From contig NW_019775547.1 in NCBI RefSeq assembly GCF_001039355.2, forward strand, positions 287,857 to 351,856: 64,000 nt of DNA. Reading direction: 5' to 3'. Source of the DNA: Lingula anatina (Eukaryota; Brachiopoda; Lingulata; Lingulida; Lingulidae). The notes beneath the pieces are model-generated. The model worked only from the letters and a program-made list of their open reading frames with translations. It was not told the DNA's origin and made no database searches. Every line of letters begins with the position of its first letter. The first letter of the stretch is position 1. Positions 12,036-24,580 of this stretch are shown one piece after another. Both the position numbers and the translations under genes were made by a program.

Positions 12036-13746
12036 TGGCCCAGTGGCGAGAAAGAAGCGTCTTCGTCACTGCTGCTATTGCTTGTGTAGCAGTATTTCTG
12101 AGAACTGTCTGAATTGCCATTCGCAAGATCGCTGGTGCTTGTTGTGATGCCTTGGTAAAGCCGTGAACGCATTGGCCATTTCTGAAATATAGAAAACATT
12201 TTTTATGCCATGTTGTTGAAGAGGATCTTAAAGCTCTTTATTTCTAACCAACGGTTTCTACCCACTGAACCATTGGTTCAGTCCAATACAAAAAAAAGCA
12301 ATTACCAGAGGACATCAAAACATTTTTTTTATGCCATGTTGTTGAAGAGGATCTTAAAGCTCTTTATTTCTAACCAACGGTTTCTACCCACTGAACCATT
12401 GGTTCAGTCCAATACAAAAAAAGCAATTACCAGAGGACATCGATTCTTTTTCAGTGGCTTAACAAAAAAAGGCCATTGTGCATTTTTAATGACATATACA
12501 CCTTCACAGGCATGCAGGCGTTGGATAAAAAAGAAACCACTCTTTTCATAGGCACGCACTAATGACTTTAATCATAAATGGTCAATTCCGCAAAGCGTAA
12601 ATTCTTAATTTCACATATTTCTACCTTTATCAGATGTTGGAAATAGAATCATATGAAAACAAACCGCGGTTGGGAACATGGTGAATCCATTCGTTGCCTA
12701 CATATTAACCGTTTAACAATATTGACTTAGAAAATAAACCACGCTATTCTGGACTAATTGCAGTTGATCCACGCTTTAAATTAACAAAATGAAGAGACAA
12801 GCCGCCGCTGTGAAGGCGCGGGTCGCGTGGCAAAAACAAGAAAAAATCGCCAAACTTTTCTGGGTTAATGATTTTTAAGTCACACGATTATGCCTTTACA
12901 GAACAAATATTTAACTTCATGGAAATATCTACACTTTTCTTCAATCAAAAAGGTACATCATATCTCAACAAACAGTTGAAAAAAGTATGATCTATAACCT
13001 TGTATTTAAGACCTTATTTCTATTTTTTGAGCCACTATCGTAACGGAGATACAGATTATATGTCATATTAAGGTCTAACGCACTCTTAACATCTTTAAAA
13101 TCCATGTATATGATTGGTAGGCCTTCGTTTGGAGGGTACCGTTGACGGCAACTTCAGAACTCCCTTTTGTTTTGTTTACGTTTTTGAGAGATGGCCAAAG
13201 TGCAATGTATACATACTATTTTTATCTCAAGAAAAAAATTATGTCAGAAATGTATTTTGATCACCTTACTGACCTATTCAAATTATAGTGTCTATTTGTA
13301 TACATTAAGCATAAGACAGCTACGCCTGCATATAAGAATATATAATCTATGTTGGTCGACGTTGACCAAGGATTCACACCCATGCATGTTTAGCTTACCT
13401 TGACTGGGTGTAGATACGTTTTCATTAGCGGTATCTGAGTCTCAGCGCATGTTTTATTGGTTGAATCCATACCAGGATTGTCGGTGTCTAAAGTCTTCAT
13501 TAGATGAGCTATATACGTTGTGGCCAATACTAAGATATCTAATTTGGACAACTTGGTATCTGGCGGCACCGACGGTAACGTCTTCTGGAGGTCCAGGAAC
13601 GCTCCACGTAACGTCTGCACCCGGGAACGCTCTCTTGCAGCGTTGGCTCCGCAAGGTCTGCCTCTGCGGCGTCTGGTAGGAACATTTTCCGTGGAAATAA
13701 AGCCGGTGGTTTTGAAGTTACCGTTGTGATCACGCTCTGCCTTCAT
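12026..13746 (-). CDS. bHLH transcription factor, TCF23/TCF24-like
   Basis: Exon 1 is 13746-13399 (116 codons), with a phase-0 donor AAG|GTAAGC; exon 2 is 12181-12026. Together they give 167 aa. Residues 34-86 form the bHLH domain: [17 protein letters not shown], then a loop with [13 protein letters not shown] and helix 2 [16 protein letters not shown]. The E39-R40 pair contacts E-box DNA in the family. VQTLR and [13 protein letters not shown] favour the TCF23/TCF24 branch of the TCF21/musculin/paraxis group. Exon 2 starts KWPMRSRLY, a C-terminal motif of the group that confirms the splice, and ends in a Ser/Asp-rich tail. The product is a nuclear dimerising transcription factor. The stop codon falls inside the minisatellite, and AATAAA at 11999-11994 is also within it. 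The TCF23 versus TCF24 choice is not settled. Confidence 0.88.
12193..12441. repeat. Tandem duplication, two units of about 125 bp, in the bHLH intron
   Basis: The block from AAAACATTTTTTATGCCATG to CCAGAGGACATC occurs twice with a 126-bp period and differs mainly in homopolymer lengths. It lies immediately upstream, in transcript sense, of the acceptor of exon 2 of the TCF24-like gene. It has no recognised coding content. Confidence 0.9.
12442..13398. other. Remainder of the bHLH intron, non-coding
   Basis: Intron sequence between the two exons of the TCF24-like gene. No conserved exon, RNA or repeat is recognised. Confidence 0.5.
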
Positions 13747-16394
13747 TGTCAGTGAGAGTTGCTGGCTGGCACTTTTAAAACCCGGATTGGATGAATTGTT
13801 TGACTATTAGCCAGCAGACTTATATTCAGTTCATTAAAAGCAATCTTGTCTTGGCTGAAATACTTGAGGGATTTTATGCCCAACGGCTATCTCTGTCAGG
13901 TACGCTTCTTACTTTTATATACTATCTTTGATAAAAAGTCACCATCAGGTTTATCTTCTTACCATCAAATCCTTGAGGTGTCCCATAATTTTAATCAGTT
14001 CCGCGTTTTGTTGATAGAAGGACTTGTCCTATTCTATGGCACGTTTCTGTGCAGTGAAAACCACTTGTTGATCGAAAGATCGGTCGTAATTGAAATAATC
14101 GACTATTATTCCAGCAATTTATAGAAGATCGGGTTTGGGATAGTGGTTTCCTTAACAATTGCCAAGACCTGCAGACTTTGTACAAGTGCCATTGGCGTCG
14201 CTGTGCAGCGGGAGTCGGAGCTACTTCAACAAGGTGGTTTCATGTTTGGCGGGGACGCGGGGTGAAGCCGCTTACCCGATACACGAGGGAGACGCTGATT
14301 CACTTTGACACATCTTGAATTCATGTCGCATGATTTCGTTCAGTGGTAACAGCGGTTAAAATGCTGATTAAGAGGTGGGGCGCTGCTGTGATGTATTCGT
14401 ACCTCTGCCCAAACCACCTGTAGTTGGAACAGTCCACACTGAGGGATTCTGCCACCGTCGTGTGCTGCCCTTATCAGATCACATACTATTCTTGCCTCTG
14501 TTTTGTTTGCGCTTTTTCTCTTTTTTTTTTCGGGTTTCTTCAAAGTGTGCTCTAACGTGATTAAATCTACCGAAGAAAAACGTAAGTTGATATAAGATTT
14601 ATTTTCATTTCATAGACAATAGATTTATTTTTCATTCTGTTCTAATTGCTGACTTTTGCTGATTGTTATTTGAGAGTCTGGTCGTGTTCAATCTCTGATA
14701 GCCTCAAGCACAGCGTCTGCATCTTCGTGGTTTGATGGCCGCATTGATTACGTCCTGTGACAACAATAAACAAACCGTGTTGATTTTGTGTTTTAATTCG
14801 GAGAATGTGGACCTATCAATTACACAGGATTACTTTTGGCAAGTTAGGGTCAGGGAGAGGTTCCTAGATAACCAATCAAAAAATAAACGACACCTTAATC
14901 CAAACAAAATTGATCCTTCCCTGCTAACTTTATCGGTGCTGCCAGCTTGTCAGTGTTACGGGGAAATAACCGTATCTTTTAGTTCCTGGATGTTTGATCT
15001 TCGACTTTTGAAATTAATTGGGTTTGTGTATGTTGAAGTATCTAATCGAAATACTTTTGTGTTCATTTTCGTGCATAAGATCGTGCGCGTGAGTTTGCAT
15101 GTGCGTGTGTCAGACTGTGCATGCGCCGGCAATCGTGCGCATGTGTGTGTGTATGAGAGAGAGAGAGAACTCAGATGTTAGCATTTAACAAGCGTCCAAA
15201 TACCTTGCCTGTTCCCTTCACTTTACTGGAATATTTAAAAACTCAAGACCCATAACAAAAACAATAAAATCGTATTATTTACTGTATATTGAACTGAAAA
15301 TACACGTGCCTCGTAGCAAGATGTTTTTTCTTGAACATGGCATAAAATGAACTGATATACTAAAATAAATAGAAAACCAAACATTGTATAAGTATTATTA
15401 ATAAATATATAAATTAAACATTAGTACTTGCATATCAGAAAACCATTTTATGAAATCAGACAAGCAGAACTGATCTAAAAAAAAACCCAAAGCATCAATT
15501 TCACGTTTTTTTCATCAGCTTCAACAAAATCAGCCGTCACCGCTGACACAATCCACAAATTGAAGAGCTATTCAACATCCAGACCAGAATCCAGGCACTA
15601 CCAGAGACAAAACAAGATTGGCAGAAGTTTTCATTCAATTGACGCAAAAAATGTCATAAAATATCAATTCAGCTAGCTATATTCTTACAGCAGTAATTCA
15701 CCGATACTTCAAACGGCTGCGTTTCCTTAAATTTCAACTGGTTTGATAAAGCGTGAAATTTGGTATGATTGCTTATTATATATCTTAAGAAAACTTACGG
15801 ACTAAAAGATATAATTGATTTCAATGGACTCCGTTAAAACATAAATAACTTCATTTCTCTCATAAATAAGTTATATCCCAGCTAACATTAAATAATTCCT
15901 ACTGTTGGCAGTCTCTATTAAAACCCTGAAACGGTGCAGTTCCTATAAAATCGACTAAGTGTGTTCCTAAACAAGTAGATATGTCTTGTAATCACCCGTT
16001 CGGGTTTGACGCGTGAATTCAAGGCAGATCTCGGTTTACCCCTGTACTAATGACAGCAAAACTCTTCAGCCCACGTGTTGCAAGCGTTCTAGCCCATCCA
16101 CATAGCAGAGGGGTTGATTTCTATTCAGGTCATTTGGGTTCTGGTATCCATCTTACCACAGCTTTACTTATACTGGCAAATTAGACTGCGGCATAGCGTT
16201 CTGATATGAAGGGATTCGCTTGTGTCCGAACAACAAGGAAATAGTTTACCTTCATTTTCCAGCCCAGTGAGTTTCTATTCAACAATCGTGAAGCTGGCTT
16301 TGTAACATGGATCGTGTTATGAAAATGATGAACACCAGACAGTCTGCAGGAGTAGCAGTGCATAATTTCATGTACTAACGGCGGCTCATCAATG
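13747..16394. other. Intergenic region between the two bHLH genes
   Basis: On the minus strand a TTTTAAAA TATA-like run lies at about 13772-13779, only some 30 bases above the TCF24-like ATG, which is close for a core promoter. A locally GC-rich patch lies at 14180-14290. A 149-codon open frame at 14732-15181 ends in a CA/GA simple-repeat tract and has no domain. No other gene is recognised. Confidence 0.4.
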
Positions 16395-18360
16395 TCAAAC
16401 ACGACACGTTTTCTTCCCCACGTACTCCGCACATGTACCCTCCAGGTCACCAGCCTGGCACCCCCGCGTGGAGAACCTCACAGCGTGGACCGACCTGGCG
16501 TCCATGCTGCTTGCCAACCGACTGTTAAAGCTGAAAGGCCATGTCTGGAATATGCCAAAAAAAATGTTCAGTCTATATAATTCTTCAACTTTGTGTTGAT
16601 TTGACAGTATAATTATGGTATAAACACCAGATTCATCTGGTGCCAATGTACATCATAAATATAAATTCTGTTAACTATACAATTATTAAGTAATAATAAA
16701 GTAATACCAGAATGTACTATTTAATACTAAATCTAATAAATACCACATCAGTGCATCCAAATAGAATAATTAGTATAAATTATTGTTTGAGTTGAATGCA
16801 ACACAGTTTATCAATTCCATTTAGATAAGCCCAGAAACGCCAAAGCATTTCAAAACAAAATGAGTGTTAACTTAAGATGAAGACGAGATGCCTTGTTCAC
16901 CACTCGGGGGCAAGGTTAAAACATAGAATATAAAGCGTTTAAAAGAAAGAAAACAATACTTTATGGGTTATTTTGACCCCCCCCCCCCAAAAAAAAAAAA
17001 AATTAATAACATCATCACTTACGTTTGCTCGCAAGTAATAGTATGCGTGTAATTTTTGGTAGTTTTGAAGCATATTGCAAGGTATTGTACGGAAGTATAC
17101 GCATTGGTTTATTCGTGCTTGCAAGGGTGTGTTTTGAGACACTGTTTTGGGTTCCCATGCCTAACTCCACTTACCGCTAAAGAACATAATGATAATTTGA
17201 GCTGAACATTCTATGTAACAGCAATGCCTCTTTTCAATTTCTTTTGGCATTGTATAACTTTAACATGTAATGCGCTTAAAAAGCGCTATTACTTGTAGGA
17301 GGTTTTCATTGTCTCGATTGGGTCTATTTGAAACTATTTGGAACCCAAAGCCTGAGCTACAAAAACTGCTCAATAAGGGGAAAGAATCGACGAAAATGGC
17401 TTTTTGTCATCATATAAACCCCTCTTTATCTCTAAAGAAAACATTTCTTGATAGCCGTGAGAATTTCCAAGAACAAGCTCTCATTTCTCATTTATATGTT
17501 GTAACATTAATGATTACTTATTTTTCTCCAATTTTCTCCTATTTCTATGGATTTGAAAATTACTACTCGATGAAGTTTTACACAAAAATAACCTAGAACG
17601 GATTTAGTTATAAACTCTTCTAAAAACATTAAAACAAAAAAAAAAAAAAAATACCCATTCATATATGAATTAATTAAGAACCCATCTCCTCGATATTGTT
17701 AGACCCGTTATGCTCGACAATTAATTGGTTGTCTCCAACAAAATGTGCCACACTTTGATACATACAATGGTTTCTTGTACTGAATAACAGAACCAAGATT
17801 TCTCACGAAGAAGGCTATACAATCAGCAAAGAAAGGGAGGAAAAAAAACACATACACACATCTGCACAATTTTAGGATCAGCTCACGTTCGATTTGCTCC
17901 CGGTTGGAAGAACGTTATCAAATTTTACAGTGAATTACTCGAGGTAATGATATTTCAATTTAAGAACACGACCTGACCGCGATCTGCGGCAGAAAATATG
18001 CAGAAGGAATTGCAAAATCTAATTAGCGGAAGAGGTTCGGTTGAAGTTGGTTGCGATTTCTTACAGCCAGACAGCGAAGTTCTTATAGGTGGACTACACA
18101 GAGAAAAAAAAACATAGCCATGGTACATATATAAACCGTAAATAATCTATGGGTTTAATTATATATTTTTTATTCTTCCTATCATAGACACACAAAGTTA
18201 TAAGTCAACTATACATTATAGTTATTCAAAAGACCTGACAAATATCCAAACTGCACAATTAGCCAGAACCTGCCCCCCCCCCGACACACCAACCCCTCGA
18301 AGGCCATGTGTAAGGTAAGTGTATACACTTCACATATTTTATCCTCCTTAAATACAGTTA

Positions 18361-18400
<40 letters not shown>

Positions 18401-19610
18401 CCATGTTCGAAGCCGGAAAACACCGAGACCACTGAACATGTCTAGTTGAAACAGGGGTCCACGAAACAAATATACTTAAATCTCCGCGCATTTAAAACCA
18501 GTGATTCATTGTCTTAAAATATTGCAAATTAGTATTCTCATACAGAACTAAATGCTTCTATCTCACTCTACCCGATAAATGTTGTCAAACAAAAAGAAGA
18601 TATATTACATTTTTACAACAGGAAAAAGTAAACAAGATAAGAAAACGCTACACTGTACGGCACAATAAATGTCGTTGTAAATCACTCCTAGCATTTTGAT
18701 GAGTGAGAAGGGAGCACTTAACAAAAGTTTATTTTGATTAAAACTGATCAAAAGTGTTTATTTGACAAATATTTCTAAGAAGAATTTGATATTTCTATTT
18801 GTTACCATTGCGACTTAGAATGCTGGACAACGGCGGCACATGACGGCTATTCTCAGAAAAATTTAAAAAGATCGACAAAAATCGATGTTGGTAAAAAGTG
18901 TGAATTAATACCACTATTCCCAAGACTTTATAAAATCACCAACTCCTCTCACGCAATATTTGTTAAATATTTTACAAGTGCGTCAGATGAAAATTAAGTT
19001 TTGAAAAATGACCAAAGTCTATACATTAACACATAATCTCTTTTCTTTTGAAAGAAAAACACTCCACTATTGAATTTGCCTTTGAGAATTTAGTTAAGGA
19101 ATATAAACTTCTGGTTATGTAAATAAATACCTAGTCCCATAAGGTGTAGGCGGAGTCAATTAATGTGAATAAATAAGAAGTCATTCAATAAGTTTACGTG
19201 TAAAAATGTTGTTTGATGTAAAATATTATGCACTTTTGTTAGTATATATTGCAAAGTGATTTTTCTTTTGCCCCAAACTTTCATTTTTTCCCTGTCCTTA
19301 GACCTACTGGGGATAGCACCGAAGTAGACTTCTTCACGACAAACTGCCATGTAAACACACTGGTGTATAAACTATATATATATGTATATTGTATACATAT
19401 GTAAGTATCAATGTATTGACGTAATTTACTTAATTTATTACTAGCGTTAGTTCTTATTTTGATGATAAATTTTGAACTGTTTAATCATTGAGGACTTAAA
19501 CGTTTCGTTAAAACCTTATTTCCGTGGTTTTAGTATTATATTTGTTGATAGGCACATTACGCGATGGCTGATTAAAATCAAAGTGGCAAAATCCGCAAGT
19601 ATGAGCTAAC

Positions 19611-19677
<67 letters not shown>

Positions 19678-19993
19678 CACTTACCAGATTTATTGGGTGT
19701 ATTGCTCCGTCCTTTACTGGACTCTCCGGTATGTCATCCTCCTCTAAAATTTTGCTCAAGTGGGCAATATAACTAGCAGCAAGTCTGAGAGTGTCTAGTT
19801 TAGACAGTTTTGTATCTGGTGGCACCCAAGGTAGGGTGGTTTTTAACTTGGAAAACGCTCGACTAAGTACTCTCATTCTTGCGCGTTCTCTTGCATTAGC
19901 AGCGTTCCTTTGAATGGGCTTTACATCTTTTTCTCGAAACTCACTGTAGTTTTCCTCCTCTTTTCTTGATGATTCCTTTCGGCGGCGGCCCAT
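16395..19993 (-). CDS. bHLH transcription factor, TCF21/musculin-like
   Basis: Exon 1 is 19993-19685 (103 codons, phase-0 donor CTG|GTAAGT); exon 2 is 16544-16395. The protein is 152 aa. A basic N-terminus ([14 protein letters not shown]) precedes a bHLH at residues 30-82: [20 protein letters not shown], loop [20 protein letters not shown] and helix 2 [11 protein letters not shown]. These strings are nearly identical to the vertebrate TCF21 (capsulin) and MSC (musculin) domain. The splice joins IHPINL to TWPF, the family's usual HPxNLTWPF motif. TCF21/MSC act as nuclear heterodimers with E proteins in mesoderm and muscle progenitors. A (GT)n(CT)n microsatellite begins a few bases inside the 3.1-kb intron. 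One invertebrate gene may represent both vertebrate paralogues. Confidence 0.92.
16545..19613. other. Large intron of the TCF21/MSC-like gene
   Basis: This 3.1-kb intron holds a C8-10/A13 homopolymer pair at 16979-17002, an (ATT)n run at 18361-18400 and an A-rich run at 17634-17651. A 108-codon open frame on the plus strand at 17270-17596 has no recognisable domain. No hidden exon is recognised. Confidence 0.5.
18361..18400. repeat. (ATT)n microsatellite
   Basis: Pure ATT run inside the TCF21/MSC-like intron. Confidence 0.95.
19614..19676. repeat. (CT)n(GT)n microsatellite next to a splice donor
   Basis: About 63 bases of pure (CT) then (GT) dinucleotides. In the TCF21/MSC-like transcript this becomes (AC)n(AG)n, starting about eight bases after the exon 1 GT. 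Length polymorphism here could affect use of the donor (inference). Confidence 0.95.
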
Positions 19994-22900
19994 ATTGTGT
20001 CTACCTTCTTTGTAGAATATTTGATATCTTTCTTCCTAAATTCAAAGGGAAATTCTTGTTAAACGGCTTAAATAATCAAGAACAACGTTGCGATTTCTTG
20101 AAACTGCGGCGACTTCCCGATTTGTGTACTTTAACAAAGTTTAAGCACAGTCCATCAGTTAAAAAATATTCCGTATGAAAAACGGCTAGAGCTGAGATTA
20201 CGCTGCCACATTTCTGTTTCCATCAGAAGTTGAACTTGTTCATTTTAACAGGAACAGACTTCGAGTCGTACCCCCGAGCCTCAGAGCAAAGAACGCTTAC
20301 GCTGATTACCGAATTCTTTAATGTTGGTTTAGTTTCACTTTGTAGTTCTCTTGCCACTTAGCCTCAAATTTCTCCAGTTTCTCAAATGACTAAACTTCCC
20401 AAGCTTTAGATAATTTGCCTAATGGCTGGTAATTACTAAAGAAATCAGGTAGAAACTCCCTGTATTCTCCTAATGAAAAATACATAAACGTTATTTAAAA
20501 GTTCACGTAAGAAAATCCAGCAGGACGAGAGAATTGATGATTTTGACTACTGACGGTGCGTTATGTAACATTACCTCATAATAAATATTTCACAAATTCT
20601 CACAGAACAAAATGGTTGATGATTTTACTTACGGGATGATTTGTTGTTGGATGGTATATGCCAGGCCTCTGTTTCCAAATTACCACATATATCAGGGACG
20701 GTTTGCATGGTATCAAATATCACAATGACTTAATTCCCCCTCGACTGTCCCTACAGCTAAAACTTAGCAAACGAAGCAAAGTATTTAACAGAAAATGTTT
20801 ATAAAAAATCACCTTGTACTGCCTAGTGTCAGTGAGTGCCTTTAGCGTCAAGGCGTCGACATAACAGACAATAACTAATTAGTGGGAAGATTTTTACGGG
20901 CCTGGGAAGGGTTCAGGGACTCAACTCGTCAATCAGCAATCCTCAGTTGCCTTTTTCTGACGAGATAATGTAAGGCGAAAATTTTGAAGAGTGGCAGATA
21001 ATAGAAATGCCATCAACTTACTGTATCTCCATCGAACTTTACTTGTCATGAGTCGTTTGTAAATTTATGAAAGCGTCATATCTGAAAGAAATGCCAAGAA
21101 ATAATTGTAGTTCGCTTGAACCTTCTTCTGTAACTGTCAGCACGACCGGCTTTGATTACTTCTAAAACTGTGTGCTTTAACTGTTTGTGTGACCGTCAGC
21201 ACGTGGCTCACGGTTTTAATGGACATTCTGTCACCTGAGTCATTCGTATAACATTCCAAAAATTGTTGGTTTTTAGTTTTGATTGCAGCAACGTTCACTT
21301 TGTTTTGATTTAAAATCGTTCTATTCGCCTGGGAAATGTCCACATATTATATTGGTCCAGTTATTCAGGTCATTCAGAAGGTGGGGGGGGGGCAACTGGG
21401 GAACTCCCTTTCAATGCTCCAACCCCTAGGATAAACATCCTCCAGCAGTATCTTCCCAAGTACTTCAGACATGTAAATTAAGAGAATAGATACGTTTGAC
21501 ATTTGTACCTACTTTGAAATAACTGTTTACTTATGAAATATTTCTTTCGTCCTACTTTTGAATACCATCAGTGCGTTTCAAGCACAGCTATTCTAATTTT
21601 GTAGCCGAGTCTAGGTAAACATTGTGCATAGAATAGTGTTAACATTAAAACTGTTTCATAAAACTGGATGTAACTGCACAATATAGTTAATTTATAATTC
21701 TAATAATCATGCTTTGAAGAACTTTACCCCAGTTAATGTACGGTTAAAACTGACACAGCACATGAGAGTACTTCAGCGTCATTTTTAATATACGCAATGT
21801 TCCATAGGTAAAGATAATATTATTTAGATATAAAAGGTGTGTCCATCGAAAAATTCCTTACGTAGTTTCTATTTTTTCTGTGATTAATTTTTTTATTTTA
21901 CTATTAATTTTTCTCAATTAATGGATGTTCATGGCAAGGCAATCTTTAAAAAATGTGAAGTTCGCAAATCGTGAAAAAGCGATGTCTAAGATTTATTTTG
22001 TGAATCCTTTATAATAAGGAGATAAAAAATTTAAGAGACGCAGTCAAACATCTCAAGATTTGGCTATCATTTTCCAGATTTTCAACGCAGGAAGCGAACA
22101 CCAAATAGATGGATTCAAATCCCTGTTGACAGACGTGGAGTCACTTTGAAGACGCAGACGACATTTTGACACAATATAGATGCTACTTCTCTCGTGTGTA
22201 AAAATATAGGTGTCAAACGACCACACACGTGCGAATCCGATAAACTTTATCCAAGTAGCTTATCTTTGCAAAGAAATTAAAAGCAGATTTGAGACTTTAG
22301 AAAAATAAGCTTTTCTGTGGTAGAGCATTTTAAACAACGCTCGGTCACCAGTCTCTGCTTTTAAGGAGCTCACGCTTTTCCAGGAGCGTTTTACTGAGTA
22401 TTGTATGGTACAACCGATAGCTTGTAAAAGTTTTAAGTAATTGAAAGTTATAATTTGCTTGCTTTTCTGGTTTCACTTTATCTTTCTTTCACTGCATTAC
22501 ACACCTACTGGAGCGATCGCAATCTTGACTCGGCCATCTTTATTTAAAATCTTACATTTTGCTGCGGGCAATCTGATCTGAACGCAGCTGTGCCGGTGAT
22601 TTCGCGCTCGATTAGATTCTCGGTTGATGCCAAAAGTTGCTTTATTTTAAAAATTCTCCCTAAGATTTCATAAATATTTAGGAAAGCTAACGCTCATTCG
22701 TGTGGCTATGATTATGTCTTTATCGACACTCCTCCCACAGCGGGTGGCCTAATGTATCTGTTCACAGACTAGGCAAGTTGAAGATTCCTTTATTACTTTT
22801 TTGTTTATAACACAGCGAACTGGAGTATCGGGTTAGTGGGGTGACTGATTGGATACATTTTCTTGACGGAGTTGTTTGAATCATGATCAGAAATTGATAA

Positions 22901-23537
22901 TCAAATAGATATAATTTAAGCCAGATTGATTAAGTGCAGTCCCTATCGAAATAACTTCTTGTAAAGACTTCTATTAAGATGAAATTAATAATTGGGTAAC
23001 ACTAAATAATCAAGAACGAGTGGCAAGTATTTAGAATCAATTAGTGGTTTAATCATACCATTTGCTATTTTCTGCTTACAATTCAAAATTGATGAGAAAA
23101 AGGGGGATGCTTCAACAGAGCATCTGCAGTTTTCAGTTATTTACCACTTGCGTCCATATAGGTCATACATTGCAACTGATCTGCCAACTCTTCTTTTTTC
23201 ATAAACTAAACGCCTCAGTAAAAATCAACCTGTTGATTGTCCTTCATAAATTTTAGGACTAGTGCATTTAACTATAACCGTTTTTAACTTACCTTCGCTT
23301 TTCCAGTCTGTCCCCTTTAAAGTTTGCAACGCATCTATTTGAAGTAACGTTTTCTAAACTTCTAGAGTTGGGAGAAAAGGATCTTCTGCACGTGTTTCAG
23401 AGTTAATTTCGTTCTGCATCGAGTTGCACAACAGTAACAATGGTAAGCGGTACTGAGTGAATCTCATCGCTCAGAATGACCTTTCACAGTGAAGCCAGGG
23501 AGAAAAGTTTGATACAAATGGAACGCAGGCTTAGATC
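19994..23537. other. Upstream region of the TCF21/MSC-like gene, non-coding
   Basis: This is expected to hold the promoter of the TCF21/MSC-like gene (minus strand). No coding exon is recognised. A G8 run lies near 21383-21390. No strong TATA box or other motif stands out. Confidence 0.4.
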
Positions 23538-23903
23538 TTAAAGGGATAACAACTCTTCATTCTGGCGGGAAAAGTGCCATAAAACGGATTTTTCTGAGAA
23601 ACGATAATTTTCACATAATTTCCAATGGTTGATGAATCATTTTCGACATTCAAGGTTAATTGATTGTTGTTGTTGTTTTTTTTTTCTTTTTTTTTTTTTT
23701 TTTTGAAGGGTGATTTTTGTACTAATCTCTTAAGATAATTATTACGGAGGGTAGCCATCTATGAAGGTCCCATGGCAAGCACAGGTTTAAGAATAATTGC
23801 GATAACAGTCGTTTTGGTGGTAAAATGGAATTTATTATATTTCTATGAGTTGTTTACCATTGTGTAATTTTGAATCACATATGAAGAGTTGCTATCCTTT
23901 TAA
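23538..23903. mobile_element. TTAA-flanked inverted-repeat element (MITE), copy 1
   Basis: The left end TTAAAGGGATAACAACTC is mirrored at the right end by GAGTTGCTATCCTTTTAA, with about 20 of 23 terminal positions matching. TTAA at both outer ends fits a TTAA target-site duplication, as made by piggyBac- and Kolobok-type transposases. The interior is non-coding and contains a T-rich run at 23676-23704. It is non-autonomous. Confidence 0.7.
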
Positions 23904-24580
23904 GCAATGAGGTACGGGATGATGTTTAAGCGAGGGACACATACGATTCCTTTGACGAGAAATATGTAGAATGTGCATAGATTATTATTATTTATAATGT
24001 GAGCTTGTGGAATTACAGGGAAATCAACCTTGTGCTGTCTTTAGCATCTTGTATTTCAATGATATCTCTAAATATCAACATATTAAAGATGGCAACCAAA
24101 ATCGGGCACTTTGCACATCGCTTCCCACACATAAATTGACGGGAACTCTGCTGGTAAAGGGATTATCACCGAGCTATTTAATCCCAACAGCTTACGAGAG
24201 CACTTTGCGCTACATACATGTACTGCCATACGCTGTTACCCGGGCTTTATTTCAAGGTGAAACCGAACAGATAGTTTTGCCTCTACCAGGTTTGATAAGG
24301 ACAGGTGTATACCTTCAGTGTCTCTGAAGACATCTCTATCTCTGTCATTCACCGATTTACATGTATTTACATGTATTATAAGTTTTAATCCGCACGACTG
24401 AACGTCTTTATTGAAGCGTAAATAATTTCCAATTGTTTATCATTTTAATTCGATAAATAAGCATCTCAACTGTTGTAAATAGCTTACAGTATAACTCTCA
24501 GATTACATTTCTTTCCTTCTTTTTTCCCTTTTTAATTTTTGACTGTTGATTTTATTCAGTTCTATATGTCAGTCAATGCA
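23904..24580. other. Non-coding, includes the 3' flank of the unknown minus-strand gene
   Basis: AATAAA on the minus strand (24556-24551) lies 25 bases after the stop of the gene at 24581 and is a good poly(A)-signal candidate. A 106-codon plus-strand open frame at 24007-24327 starts at a non-ATG codon and has no domain. Confidence 0.4.

Noticed and set aside
11834-12147. Overlapping open frames of 60-90 codons across the minisatellite
   Set aside because: They arise from a stop-poor repeat with near-triplet period; the true coding exon here is on the minus strand.
14732-15181. 149-codon plus-strand open frame
   Set aside because: Low-complexity end (GT/GA repeat), no domain, no splice or family support.
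17270-17596. 108-codon plus-strand frame within the TCF21-like intron
   Set aside because: No domain, no neighbours in phase, AT-rich sequence.
24007-24327. 106-codon plus-strand frame
   Set aside because: Begins at a non-ATG codon, has no domain or splice context.
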